This document shows positions 1 to 16,400 of a stretch of 64,000 nucleotides of DNA, piece by piece. The stretch comes from Apoda limacodes (lineage: Eukaryota > Arthropoda > Insecta > Lepidoptera > Limacodidae), in NCBI GenBank assembly GCA_946406115.1, contig OX291553.1:9181001-9245000 (forward strand), written 5' to 3'. Position 1 is the stretch's first letter. Each line of letters begins with the position of its first letter. The position numbers and the translations under genes were made by a program. The notes below the pieces were generated by a model. It was given only the letters and a program-made list of their open reading frames with translations, was not told where the DNA came from and searched no databases.

Positions 1-4
1 TGAT

Positions 5-160
5 TTTGTCGTGGTCGTTATGTATCAGAGTGTTATCAAATCAATATATTTTGTATGAAGGCGTGCACATTCTTGTGTCGTGATAATTCGTCAGAAAAGT
101 GTGGACACCTTCATACAAAATATATGAATTCGATAAAATTCTGATACATCACGACACATG
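5..160. repeat. MITE-like inverted repeat in a PI4KB intron
   Basis: Arms of about 41 bp at 21-61 and 108-148 are imperfect reverse complements. Both contain TATTTTGTATGAAGG in one orientation or the other, and both end in TGTATCAGA. A 46-bp loop separates them. A further TGTCGTG-type match lies outside each arm. This is the shape of a small non-autonomous inverted-repeat transposon. No ORF is present. Confidence 0.55.
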
Positions 161-444
161 TAATGTAAATGTGACTATGCATCGCGCTAGACGCTTTGCT
201 TTGCTCTCGATGAGGAAGGACACTGATAAGTTATTGATAAGTCTTTATAAAAATTAAGCAACTACCTACTAGCTGCCCTGGACTTTGTCTGAGTCTCCTC
301 TTATGAAATTAATAACGCTATGTATGTAGTATCAATTTATGCTTTTAAATTTTGTTTTTTCCTCATATTTACCACATGATTTTTCATTATATTTGGTGTA
401 ATAATATTAGTTTACTCATTTATAAAATCAACAAAATATAGTAA

Positions 445-3223
<2,779 letters not shown>

Positions 3224-6200
3224 ACTGTTAGTATCTACACACTGATGACTACAAATTAGTAAATATCGCCATATAAATTTAGGAACGACTACACAATTAT
3301 TATTGTTTTATTTATCGTTTCTAGAAGTAGTTGGACCTAGAAATTTGTCAGTGGAAATACGTACCTATATGAAGCAATCCGCAACTATGTCCATATAATT
3401 TTAATATTTTATAGCACGGACGCGAAGCAGGACGCGTTCAATGACCGGTCACTCTTTGTCCCTGTTGCACGTGCATAATTATTTGCCGTCGCGCTCGCAC
3501 ACATGCGATGACCGATCGCTGTCATCACAAATTACTACTATTTGACCACTGACCACAGGCTAAAAAGTAAAAGGTCAATGTTCGAAATTCTTCGTACTTC
3601 GCGGCCGTGCCTATAGAGAAATGATATGATCTGTTACAAGTACATAATTTATGTATTTACCTTGATGATTCGTGTTTCAGCAACAATGTTAAAATTTGTA
3701 AGAAAATCGTCTGTATTCGAAATTATTAATTTGTTATGAAATTCTCATAGAAATCAAAATGTTAATCTTACATTGTGATGTTATTTTATATTGATATTTT
3801 TGATTGTATATTTTTTTCGAATTTTATTAGTCTTTATTTATTGTTCTAACTTCTGAATAGACTAAGTAAATAAAATTGTTATCCGTTTCAATAAATAACA
3901 CATGTCAATGACGTCTTCAAATGACTTTTCTAAGGATACCCAAATTGTTGACCAAGATAATTGTATAAAATTAAGGTAACAACACAATTTGGGCTGTATC
4001 TACATGTTGATTTCTTGTTATACATACAAATATACAAAAATGATATTAATATTTTGAATACAGAATCTAACTATCGCATTTGTCAAAAATAGATCAACAA
4101 TTTTGTTCTTTTTTCTTTGTTTTTTTGAAATGTAACTTTTTTAATGTCATCAAAACCAGCCAGCAGATACAAATAGTACAACCAAAGAGATTTTATTAAA
4201 AGTTTATACATACTATATGTGAAGACTTTTTTCCCGACTTATTATATTTGGTCACCCTCTGTCCAAAATCTGCTATAACAATTGTATTGAAAGGCAAAGT
4301 TAGTATTAACAATGAAAGCCACCTTTTTCAAAGCCCTACTTCACTTAAGTATTGAAAAGTCTAAGCAGACTTGAGATATATAACTCTATATTCTAGCAAG
4401 AGTAGATTGAATTTTCAATTCTACTGGTTATTATACTATTAATAGCCTTCTTTAGCTATTTTACTCTTGAAACCAATTTAAATTGCATACTCCTAGGACG
4501 ATCTATACTTATATAAAAAAATAGATTTAAAAAGATTATGGTTAAAAAATTTGTTCGAGAGAAGTAAGCATGCTAATATATGGAGATTTCTTTAAACTAT
4601 TTATTAGTTATCTATCATATTCGTAGGTTAGGTGTTAACTAAACAAATTTATTGTGTGAACAAAATGTAAAGATGTCATGTGACAAAAATATTACCGAAA
4701 GAAAGGATATTAAATTAAGGTCAAAGAGCAGATATACTAAATGTAACAGCCTCGTCGACTTGCACTTTTGCGTTCACCTATTCGCAAGAAAGAGATAACA
4801 ATATTCTGTCGCTTTACAATTTTGTATTCATTGTCTTTGGCCTTACTTTAGCTTACTTTTCTAACCAAACCAATGACATTGTCTCAAAATAAATTGTAAT
4901 TATTTTGAAATCTGTTTTGTGTCTAAACATTGTCAAAACAAAATGTGTTTTGCTGTTTTATTTTCTTCACATATAACTTAAGATGCCGTTTAAGACAAAA
5001 AAATAAAGTTAAATTGCTATCATAAAGTTATAGAAAATTGCAACAAAATTATGTCGTCAAAAGTCACTTAGTGTTGTAAACGATTTGTGCCATAACCTTG
5101 TATAACTCTGTACCTTTGAAAAAAAAAATTATAATTTGCTCAAATATTTTCAGAAAGATTCACTTTGCATCCTTATAACCCGTCCATTTTAGTCCCGTTA
5201 ATGTATAACCCGTTAGTTCTTTGTATAATATGTTTAAAATAAAATTGTTATAAAAAAAAAATCTGCACGCAATTTCTGAGAGATAGATGTAAATAAAAAA
5301 TCGTTCGTTAAGAGAAGACTGATGTTCTGGCATAAAATGGTGTAGATCTAGTTTTCATATTCACAGATTTAGTAAAAACTAAACGTGTATTAAAATTAGT
5401 TTGTATGTGGAGAAGAGTTTATAATGGAAATTGTTCATGGTCGAAAAATTGCCAAAGGTTGAAATGAATGAGGGGCATATTAGATAAATATATTATTAAA
5501 ACGTTAAAACAAGATGGCGCGTGGCGTATTTGGCAGCAAAATTATCAGTTTTATATAAATGTTGTGAATGGAATCTTAGTAAAGTTGTGTAAACAAATTT
5601 GTTGTTCGCAATGTAAGATATTGTTACGGGGTTGTCATTAGTTAGGTTTATCTGTTGCTAAAAAAACTTTTTAGGACCTGTTACACCAGTCGACAACAAA
5701 ATGAGTAGGTTTATGCAGATTTTTAATATTTTTTGTTTTAGTAGTGAAACAGGTATATGTAAGTACTTTACTGCCGCCATTTTTTCCAGTTTATATTAGT
5801 TTAATGTGAAAAAAAAATCTTTTTGTACAAAATAACGACTCGGTCACAATGCAGTGATGAGTGGTAATATATTTAATTTTTTTTACCACAAATCATTAGG
5901 AACTTCCGAAATATACTTATATTCGCATTCCGTGGTTTTTACCGTTACTGTACGTGTTGGCCTGGCTTTTTCTTTTTGTTTCTGAATAGTTAACAAAATA
6001 CTGTTTAAATTGAAGTTGGTAAAATGGCAAAATAGAGATGTTGTCGGGAACTTGGACCCTTAGCTATAAAATTCTTTGTTGTGATGTGAGTATGAAGTTA
6101 TTGTGTATAGTGATTAAATTTACAGCAAAAATTCCAATAATAATAATGCTTATTTTGTAAGGAGCTATAATGTTGCCAAATTTTAATTAATCTGTAATAC

Positions 6201-7420
6201 AATTTGCAAAGTAATAAATGCTTTATTTTACGATCTATTCACCTGAATATATCCAATATTTAAAATAAATATTAGCTTTTATCTTAATACAAATTAATAT
6301 TTCGTCTGAAATACATATTATATTGTTTAGAATTTATAATTATTGTCTTATACCGATTTTTTTATTAAAAAATATGTCGAAATATTTGCGATTACAAGAT
6401 TTTTTTATCTTGTTTTATTAATATGAGGCAGGAGGAAGGTACTATCCCTCAGAGCATTTTTTCCTTTCTTAAAAAATTAAAAATAAATCAAATTAGTATG
6501 GAGGCAACGTTTTTTTGATTAAATATTGTTTATGTTACCTGTGTAAGGTAAAATGTGTTCATCTACTTATATAAAGATTATAGATAAAGAACACAAGTTT
6601 TGATATCCAGATTTGTGTCTTTTACTGGATTATATCACATATATAATTTTTTTAAAGAACCTCGGTACTTTCATTACCATATTTAGATCTTTTTAGTTTA
6701 GTACCTTCTTTTTAATTTACCTTGTGTGCTTCAGTTTTCTTTCTCAAAATTACTATTCTTCGATTGAAATTGTATTGTGTGAAAATGTAGTTAGATAATT
6801 CATTTCATTTGTATACTTATACGTATATCTCAAGTGTGTACCTTATACTTTATTAGTTAAATTTAAATTTGTAAATAGAATGTTCTCGCTTTTAGCATTC
6901 GTTAATTGTTAATGTTAAGTAACCATTAAAATCCAAAGTCCAAAATTGATAATCTTTTCCTAAAAATTGATTCGAGTTATTTATCAGCCTGTACAGATAA
7001 TTGTAAGTACTCTAATGTTAATCTTAATTTTTTAAAATATATATCATGGATTTTTTGTTTTGTCTTTTATTATTAGTAAGAACATTTTCCGGTTTTGACA
7101 AATTATCAGAGCACTGATATATTTTTACCACGATTCGAAAATCTGTTAGACGACAGTTCTTTTTTTTTTATTTCATTTATTCTTTTTGCACAAGATGAAC
7201 AGTGGCGAGCTTAATGCCATACGGCATTCTCTACCGGCTAACCACAAGCTACCCGGTTAACTCGAGTTGGGCTTAAAAAGTCACTGTAGAAGTTATTTCA
7301 TACAGCTATGGGTTTTACGCGCAACAGTGGTCGTGGTTCGTTGCTTCTCTGTCTGTTTTTTAATGTATCCGACCATTTTTTACTAGAAATCGAAAGGAAA
7401 AAAACAGTTTGTATAAACAT
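3224..7420. other. AT-rich 3' UTR and spacer between two convergent genes
   Basis: This covers the PI4KB 3' UTR and the spacer up to the 3' end of DDX54. AATAAA hexamers on the + strand near 3866-3900 are the first plausible PI4KB polyadenylation signals, but more follow further right, so the UTR length cannot be fixed from sequence alone. No ORF has recognisable similarity. The only repeat I recognise is the LINE-tail-like segment at 7150-7270. Confidence 0.6.
7150..7270 (-). repeat. LINE 3' end fragment, - orientation
   Basis: A T-run (the A-tail of a - strand element) is followed by GCACAAGATGAACAGTGGCG, AGCTTAATGCCATACGGCAT and TCTCTACCGGCTAACC. This matches the general form of lepidopteran LINE 3' UTR remnants and resembles the segment at 16725-16850. 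No coding sequence. Confidence 0.45.
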
Positions 7421-7426
7421 TTTATT
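7421..7426 (-). terminator. DDX54 polyadenylation signal
   Basis: TTTATT on the + strand is AATAAA on the - strand, 31 bases past the TAA stop at 7457-7459. It is the nearest canonical signal, implying a very short 3' UTR. Other hexamers further left are possible alternatives. Confidence 0.6.
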
Positions 7427-7456
7427 GCATACAATAAAAACCTAGTGCTGAAACAT

Positions 7457-10400
7457 TTATTTCTTCTTTTTCTTTTTGTTTCCTGATTTAAACTTTAGCT
7501 TTTGTTTGATCTTATCTCTCCTGAGGCGTTCCTTCACTATCTGTTGTTTGTTCCGGAACTCTTTACCAGGGGCGGTCGCTTTCTTTTGCGAGAGGCGTTC
7601 GTTGTGCTTTACCCAGTGTGGACGGAACTCCGATACTGAAAATATTTTACGTAGTCATTAGCAGAGGTCGGAAATAGGTAGCGTCATTTTGAAAAGAATA
7701 ATTCCTCAAATCTCAGGATTTCAGTTTCTATTGAATAGTTTTGTTTTATTCATCTGAGATATCAATACAACTCTAAAAACCATTTTGGTACTTAAGTTGT
7801 TAGTAAATAAAAATATTATTGGCCATAAACTACGGTTAACATAATTCAGAAAATTCCGGTTTGCAAGTCCATGATTTTATGGACTACCTAATTCCGACTT
7901 CTGGTAATCAGTTCCAAAATTTTTTTACCGCGAATCATCTCGTAAAATTGTATAACTAACGGTAGAAACGGATATTTCCATAATAGTTTGGACACTGACA
8001 AGGAACGCACAAGGTAGATCCAGGGGAGACACGACGTCTATACCGGGAACATAAGGTAGGCATAATATAGACACTAGGTAGCCCGGGGTAGACACAAAGT
8101 AGATTTAGGCAGACCCGTAGCAGACTTAAGGTAGACCTGGGGTGGGCACATATATTGAGGTAACACAAGGTATACATTAGGTAAATACAAGTTAACATTA
8201 GGGAGACACAAGGTAGGCATAAGGGGTAGACACAAGGAAGGTGGATATGATGTAGACAATAGGTAGAGACACAGCTAAAGAGAAGGTAATTCGAGGTCTT
8301 GAGGTAATCATGGGGTAGACACTAGGCAAACCCATAATTTACCTATCACAATATTACAAGAAATCTAGTGACAAGATTTTATCTTTCAAAACTGTTGTAA
8401 ATTTATATAGGTATTTATACAGCGACATGATATCAAACAAACCTTTATCGAATTTTAATTTATCTACAACTTACCTGGTTTCTTGTAGGAAGTGTGTTGC
8501 TTCGGACCGTTGTCTTCGTCATCCTCCTGGTACACGGCTGCGTTCCGTTTGCGCCATTCTTCGTACCGTCCACTGCGATACGAGGCCGGCACGCGGCCTC
8601 CACTCTCCGTGCGGATCATCTTTCGGCCTCCGTCCTTTGAAATAAATATAATAGATTATACTAAAATTGCAGAGAAGTCCAGTAGTGTATTGCGTAGGGG
8701 AGATAGCCGAGGACATATATACTTTTATTTTGATCGAATTTTCATATGTGAAACGGAAATAAATAAGTGAATTAAAATGAATCGAAGTCACTCTAAATCA
8801 TACCCGATCTCTGGATCGTTAAATCACACCTGGTCCCCCCAAGGTAAAGTAAAGTGTAACAGTCAACAGTGAATCAAATTGTAATAATCAACATTGAATT
8901 ACAGTGTATTGCTCAACAGTGAATCAAATCACCTATTGTCAACGCCGAATCAAACTACATTGCTCGACAGTTTATCAAATCCTAGTAATCAGAGCAAAGT
9001 ATTCAACAATCAGTAAAAGCAGACTGTTACTGAGGCCAGTTTACTTACTGGATCAACGTGCACCATCTTCTTTCGCTTACGGTCCCAGCGCATCTGGTTA
9101 CGCTGTTTCCTTGCACCTTCGCCACTGTCCAAACCTACGTCCAATTCAGCGGATTCTGCACCCAAGCTGAAGTTTACCGCCATTCTGTATTTAGAAATTT
9201 ATGAGTAAAAATAGATGACTGAAGAGACTGTAAAACACCATGCATGTACCACAGATGAATAGAGGATATAAAGAATACTTAGCGATGTTGACCCTATGTT
9301 TGACTACCCCTACATATTGAGTTATCATCAATCAGCGTGCGCACTCCTCATTGAGGCACCGGCCTAACCTCACAAACCTCGGCCGAGGCCTATTTAAGCC
9401 TCCACCACGAGGGACCTGTATGGATTGGCAGACCTCACATGTCTTTTGAACCTCTTAGACGTATCAAGTTTCCTTCACCTAGAAATGTATGCCTATAGAT
9501 ATATTAGATATATTGTCTTACCCAGTTTCGGTATGCTGGTCGCTGGCGTGGTGCGGTATGTAATTCTCATCTCTAAATACTTCTTTCTTCTTTTTCTTAA
9601 CATTATCTACGTTTCGCGGTGTTTTATTTAACGTCTCATAGTTTTCAGTTAGAACTCCCTCTGCCTAGAATGAATTTTGTAAGTTAATACCTTTTTCTAG
9701 ACTTACGTTTATATTAATATTAAAAATTTGTCTGTTTTAGAGACTACAAATAATAGATAATTATAGAGAATCTAAAAATCCAGTCGGTTTGTAGTTCGAA
9801 ACCCTAACAATAAAAAAAGTCTATATATAAACTATATAATAACCTGTAACTTCTTATTATTTCGAGTTTTCTGCACAGTAGCTCCGTGTTTGAGTTTCTT
9901 CGCTTTCATTGCTATGTACATCGGCGAATCGTTTTTACGACCTAGTTCTAATATAGTCTGAAAAATAAAACAATATAATGTATAAGTCAGCTATAGCAAT
10001 AATAATCAATAATAATTAAATAATTATAATAGTCAAAAACTGGTATAAAAAAGTAAGCAAAGCTAGTGTTATGGGTACCAGACAACGGATACAAATTCAT
10101 AAATTTTCCTTTTTTTTTTTGTAAATACATACATATCATACATAAATACATCCAGACTGAAGACAAACACAAATGTTTATATTATGGCATAAATGTTTGT
10201 CTAGTGCGGGAATCGAACCCACACCCTCTGCACAGCAGCTGGCCACACTACCAACTAGGCTGTTGTAAATCTGGACTATGGTAGCTTCATATATGTCCCA
10301 TAAGTCATTAATATGACCAGTTTTAAATAAGCGGTAAAATAAAGGACCAAGGACAGAATAATATATTGCCAGTTCCTGACGAACTATAAGAAGTCAAGAT

Positions 10401-13400
10401 TGGGCATGGGGAAACATACATACATACACTTATTACTTTAAAGTTGGTAATTCACGATATGGGCCATATATGAAGCCGCTTTAGTCCATATACATTGTTT
10501 CAGAAAGTTTTGGAGTGACGGGTTCACCATTTGTTACGCAGGACTAAAATGGTTGGCTGAAGAAAAAAGAGGCTGTCCTGCATATTATGTTGTGGGTGTG
10601 TGTATCTAGCCACTGGTAATAAAACATAGTGTAAAAATGGCGGTCTTATCACTATAAGGCAAAATTACAGTGATAGGTTAAGTACCTATATCAAGTATTT
10701 TATTACACACATTCAAACATTTCTTTAAATGACTTGACTATTTAAGTACAATTTTATTTTTCAAGTCAAGGGCAGTATATAACCTTGGTCTTTCTATTAA
10801 ATTGTGGGCAATGAAGGGAAAATAGATAAACTACGGTATTTAAAACTGCTTTGACTTACCCCTTTAGGCGTATATTTTTTTATTTGATCCGCGAGATCTT
10901 CAGTTATTTCATCAGTCGCATCGAGGAGGAAAGGGTGTGTCAATGTCGGTAAGGGCGTAACCTTGGCCCTTTTGTTGGCTTCGGCCGAAGCGGGCTCTCT
11001 CCACTTGATATACTGTTGCCAACCGCGAGAACATACGCGGGCCGCATCGGTCTGCAAAAAACAAAAATTAAGTTAAATCGAAGATAAACAAGCAAGTTTC
11101 TTTACACTTATTGATAACATAATATAAATTATGGAGGAGAGATTCTTATTATGGAGTTTTCATAACATTGGTCCTCTAAAAAATTAGAGATCGTGCCTTT
11201 TAAAAATACTTGCAGATCGCGAAGCATAAAGAATTTCGTACATTGACCTTTTACTTTTTAGCCTGTGTTCAGTGGTCAAAATAGTAGTTATTTCTGATGA
11301 CAGTGGTCGGTCATTGCATCTGTGCGAGCGCGACGGCAAATAATTATGCGCTTGCAACAGAGACAAATAGTGACAAATTCTTTCTGCTTCGCGTCCGTGC
11401 TATTGCACTTAACCTCATAATTAGACTAGAGAACAACTTTAGCAACGGACTGAACGAATATTTAGGCATAGAACCAAAATATTGTACAAATTACAACTTA
11501 CAATGTCTGAATAGGTTCTTTCCCACGCCATGATATCTTGATGCCTCAGTTCAAGTTGCCCCGTAGGCATTGTACCCCACACTCCACTGGGGCAAGTCGG
11601 TCCAGGTGTTGTAACTTGTAAAGGAGACACGATGTCTGCTCCCAGGAAAAGGTGCAAGTCCAGAAGATGAGCTACGTCATCTGCAGCTACTAGTGAAAAT
11701 GCTCTGCCAGCCCTACCAGCACGTGCGCTGCGACCTGTTGGTAAATAGTGGTTAAGTAGTATAGCAGTAATAAAGTACACAAAACATATTTGTGCCTTAG
11801 GGTCAGCTCATACCGAGACGCGACATGACATTTTTGAAATAGCAACACATTATGGACCTTGTTTACTAGACAAAAATATACATATTATAGTGAGAGCACA
11901 AAAGTCCCCGCGCGGCGCAGCTCGAGGTATCGCGTATAGCTTGTTGCATCTTCAAGCTGCTTAACGTCGCGTCGCGTCTCGGTAAGAGCTGACCCTCACA
12001 CTGATTTATCACTGTTCCAAATGCATAAATACATATACTTTTTAATGCGACTGAAAATTGCATATAATTTTAAATGTAGTGGAAATTAGTTTTCTTTAAT
12101 GGTTGAAGAAATTAAAAACGAGCCGAACATTGTAGTACATAGAAAAATCAATAGTCAGATATTTACGTCGTACGATAATTTAATGACTTTTAAGAGTCTG
12201 TACGATAATAACATTAGCTTAGAGTGACTTTTTGGTGCACACATATTTTTAGTGCCCTCACTAGCATCCGGGATCTAAGCTAACACTAGCTGGAACAATC
12301 TACTATTTACATCATTGATTAATTAAGTTGTACCCATTACATTGATCTTATTCAGTGATTAAATTCGCCTCACGGAAAAACTTTTTACTTACGTTATAAA
12401 TAGTTTTAGCGACAGCCGACATAACTTCTTTTATACAAATTGCATTACACCAAATTTTTTTCATCTATAAATATTTGACTACTTTGTCTTTGTACCTAAA
12501 GCTTATAACACACTTTACTTTCATGACACCAACTTTAAACTGTAATTCAGATCAGATTTTTGGAAATAAGTAATTATGTTTACCTTTTTAGTGCATCTGT
12601 TTGAAGCTGGTTGTTTCATTTTTGTTAAAAAGTTTTTATTGACTATAATAATTATGATATATCATACTGACGCATTTTGGGTAGTCAGATATTTATAGAT
12701 AAAGAAATTTGGTATTATGCAATTTGTATAAAAAAAAGTTATGTCGCCTGTCGCAAAAACTATTTATGACGTAGGTAGTTTTTTTATCACTGATCATTAA
12801 AAAGTTTTCATTTTTGACTTTTGAATGACGAATTGCTTTTTTTGGTTTCGTACACTAAAAACATCGATACTCGTAACAAAATTTTATACAATCATCAAAA
12901 TAAAAGGCGTTTCACCAGTTCCAAATTAAAAACAATTTTTAAATATTTTTTTTTCCAAAAATTTAAGTTTTACACTCACGACATTAAGAGCTCTGCCTCA
13001 CCGTAATGCCATGGCGACGTCGCCAGCTACGGATCGAAATAATTCATACAGAAATGTATCGGCTCTCACTCACTTGACGACGCTTTGGCGACGTCGCTAA
13101 TTTGGAAGCGTAGCCACGATTTACGGCTCCCTATGTGGCGACTGGATGCTCTTGCAGCCTGGCTACGTCGCCACTAAAATGTATGCGCATAAGCTGCACC
13201 TCACTCACTTAGTCGCCAACCGAATGCCATTTTGGACGCTCGCCTATATTGTAGTATATTTGTGTAACGTTGAAAAAATTAATTTCGATGCCGAAAGATG
13301 TATCGTAAAAATTAAAAACCGTCCGTGCTCATGGGATAGTGCATCGAATGATTATTCCGACATTATCAGAATATTTTCTTAGATCTGTATATAGTTTAAA

Positions 13401-16400
13401 AAAAAACACCACCTTGGCTGCCAGGCCCTGTTCAATAAAAGTTACAATTCTACAATTTTGTAAATAAGTGACATATTTGTAGAGTTTTATGACAAGAGCT
13501 GTTTAATAAACACTACAATTATGTAAGAATTTTACAAGTAAAAACAATACAAATATTACCATTACAAGTGATGTTTAATAAACATTTACAAGTGCCGAAA
13601 ACGCCTGTAGATTTCGATGACAAAATTGTATCTACAAATTTGTACTTGTAAGTTACAAGTTACATATAATTGTAAGATTTTATTGTAGATTCTTAAATAA
13701 TGTAGGGTATTCTTAAATAAAGTTCCTTCTTTTCTATTTGTTTGATTCATTACGAAAGTTATGGACCACAATAACATAATCACGATTCTTTCTCTAACAT
13801 ATGAGAATAAAGATGTTTTGTTCGGACGGTTTAGTGATAAATTAACACACGATATAAAATTAAAAAAGTGGAAAGATATTGCGGAACAGTTGAGATCTTT
13901 TAGCATCTATAACAAAGACTGGAAATACCTACGTGACACAACAAGGCACTATTTTAGGAAAAGGACCATTGTAACCATTTAGCACAACATTGTAAAGTTC
14001 TGACAATACAATTTACATAATAGGTAAGCTTGTAGTTACAATTATGCGTTTAATAAAACAGTTTTTCTTACAAATTTGTAAATTGTCACCTGTAAAGAGA
14101 AAATATTTATTAAACGGAAATATGTTAAATTGTAGTTACAATTCTACTATTTTGTAAGTTTTCCACCATGGTAAACTTGTAACTTGTATTTTTTATTAAA
14201 CAGAAATTTGTAGAATTGTAGCTTGTAAAATACAATTACAATTTGTAACGTTTATTAAACAGGGCCGAGCATCCAGTCGCCACGTAGGGAGCCATAAATC
14301 GTGACTACGCTTCCAAATTAGCGACGTTGCCAAAGCGTCGCCAAGTGAGTGAGAGCCGATACATTTCTATATGAATTATTTGGATAAGTAGCTGGCGACG
14401 TCGCCATGGCATCTCGGTGAGGCAGATCTCTAATACGGGATAACCTCGGAGGTATACCCTTTTAAATAAAGAAAGAATTTTGAAAATCCGTCTATGTTTG
14501 ACGGAGTTATGACCGAACACACATAAAAAAAAAAAAATACAAACATCCGAACTGAGAACCCCCTCCTTTCTTGAAGTCGGTTAAAAATATCATCTTCACC
14601 CATAAAATGCGAGTGAATTTATTAACTGATCAAAGTTTTCATTAAATAAAGGTTATGATTTCCACAAAAACTTTGGTTACCGATAACTCACTGGCAATAC
14701 ATGAATGCAAACTCTTTTTGATACTATGATTATTAGGCATTTCGCAAGGCTATTTATAATCAATGATATTTAGATATGCGAGTAAAAAAAAATATATTAT
14801 ATTATACAATAATAAAAATAGGTTAGGTAATTTTGCCGCAAGAAGCTATATATCGATGTCACTGGAGAGTGCACTACGAACAAATAGTTGAAGCCAATTT
14901 TTTTTTACCTTTTTGACCTTTCTTAGTGGGTTGTGGGTTACCAACATTCCGGATAATTTCCCTTATTAATAACTACGCTACTCAACCTGTCGTCACGCAC
15001 ATGTATGTATTTCAAAATCAAATTACCCGGACAAACTAAAATTAGAAATAATAAGACCCATTTATAAAAATGGCAGTCTCAGCGACATAACTTCAGGCCA
15101 ATAACCATATTGTGATGTTTATATAAAATAATTGAGAGGTATTTCAGCAACGAAATAAATAAATATTTAATAGATAACAATATTATCAATGACAAACAGT
15201 ACGGTTTTCAGAAAAACCGGAGTACCTCTCAACTTTTAAACGTGTTTAGTTATGATATAAACAAATACTTAAATGAGAAAAACCATGTTTATAGACTTTT
15301 GTTAGGCATTAGGTTATTTCATTTATGAAACTATCTTTTCAAGATAAGAAAAAAATGGAATACAGGGCCCAACTTTAAATGGTTCAGAAAGCACACGGTA
15401 TGCTGCAACATAACTACAACATCTTATGTTAATGGGCACACAACATTCGTCTGGCTAACAATGCCAAAAAAACCAAGCTTATACACATACACTCAACACA
15501 TTTAAAATATTTTACCAAGTCAGCCATTGGAGCCATGATCATCTATGTTATGTATATTGTATATATATTGATAATAAATTCAATTGTAAACCACATATAC
15601 TATATTAAAAATTAAATATATATAATTTGTGATGAGTCTGTTATAAAACTACACTTTTTTATTTATAAATGACAAGAAAATAAAATAATGCTCATTAACA
15701 TCTAAAGGACCTATAGTACGAACAATTTTTTGAGCAATGATTAAAAATAAAATTGGTACTTGAATATTCTTCACATCAAACTTGAAATTTCCAAACACGA
15801 TTTTTTTTGAATGATTTCAATAGTTGAAAAATTTCATCAAATTTTCCTCTCCCTACTCTGTGAGGGACGGATGGACGGACATGAGAGTGATCTCAGAAAG
15901 GTTCTGTTTTTCCTTTTATGGTGCACAACCCTAAAAATATTAAATAACTATGTACCTACTAAAGTTTTAAAAAAACGTGAAAAACATGTCTTTATCGTAA
16001 TTTCTCATGGTCACTCTATTAATACACTCAAAGCGATTTTAGTCAAAAATTCAATAATTTATGACATGTCAATGTACAATATCTTAATTAGCTAATTTAA
16101 CTTTTAAACCTAATTATATAAAAATCCAAGCAGCTTTTAGCTGCTGTACTACCATCTGTTAAAGCGTGAATAACTTTATGAAATTTAATACACTCACCAA
16201 CTCTATGTACAAACAGTTTTGGTTTGGCTGGAAAGTTATAGTTAATCACTGTATCCAAAGCAGGTAAGTCCAGCCCTCGAGCAGCTACATCAGTAACCAA
16301 CAGAACTGAACATTTCTTGTTCGTGAACCGACCTAAAGCAATCTTTCGGGCAGAGGGGTCTAGTCCAGAGTAGGCGTAAGTGGACGATATGCCTGCTTGT

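Larger units (their letters stand above)
12987..14431. mobile_element. DNA transposon-like element with about 165-bp inverted repeats
   Basis: The arm 12987-13152 and the arm 14267-14431 are reverse complements at roughly 90% by eye. Shared blocks include TCTGCCTCACCG, GCCATGGCGACGTCGCCAGC, GTATCGGCTCTCACTCACTT, CTAATTTGGAAGCGTAG and GTGGCGACTGGATGCTC. Inside the left arm a diverged copy of the arm motif recurs (13153-13230). A second element, 13424-14266, is inserted up to the edge of the right arm. No intact transposase remains. Confidence 0.75.

Noticed and set aside
7956..8259. Two overlapping 60-80 codon ORFs on the - strand
   Set aside because: They translate the AGGTAGACAC minisatellite; the repetitive CLP/YLP residues come from the repeat.
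13146..13382. 78-codon ORF inside the outer inverted-repeat element as transposase
   Set aside because: No catalytic or DNA-binding motif. It partly translates the diverged arm sequence.
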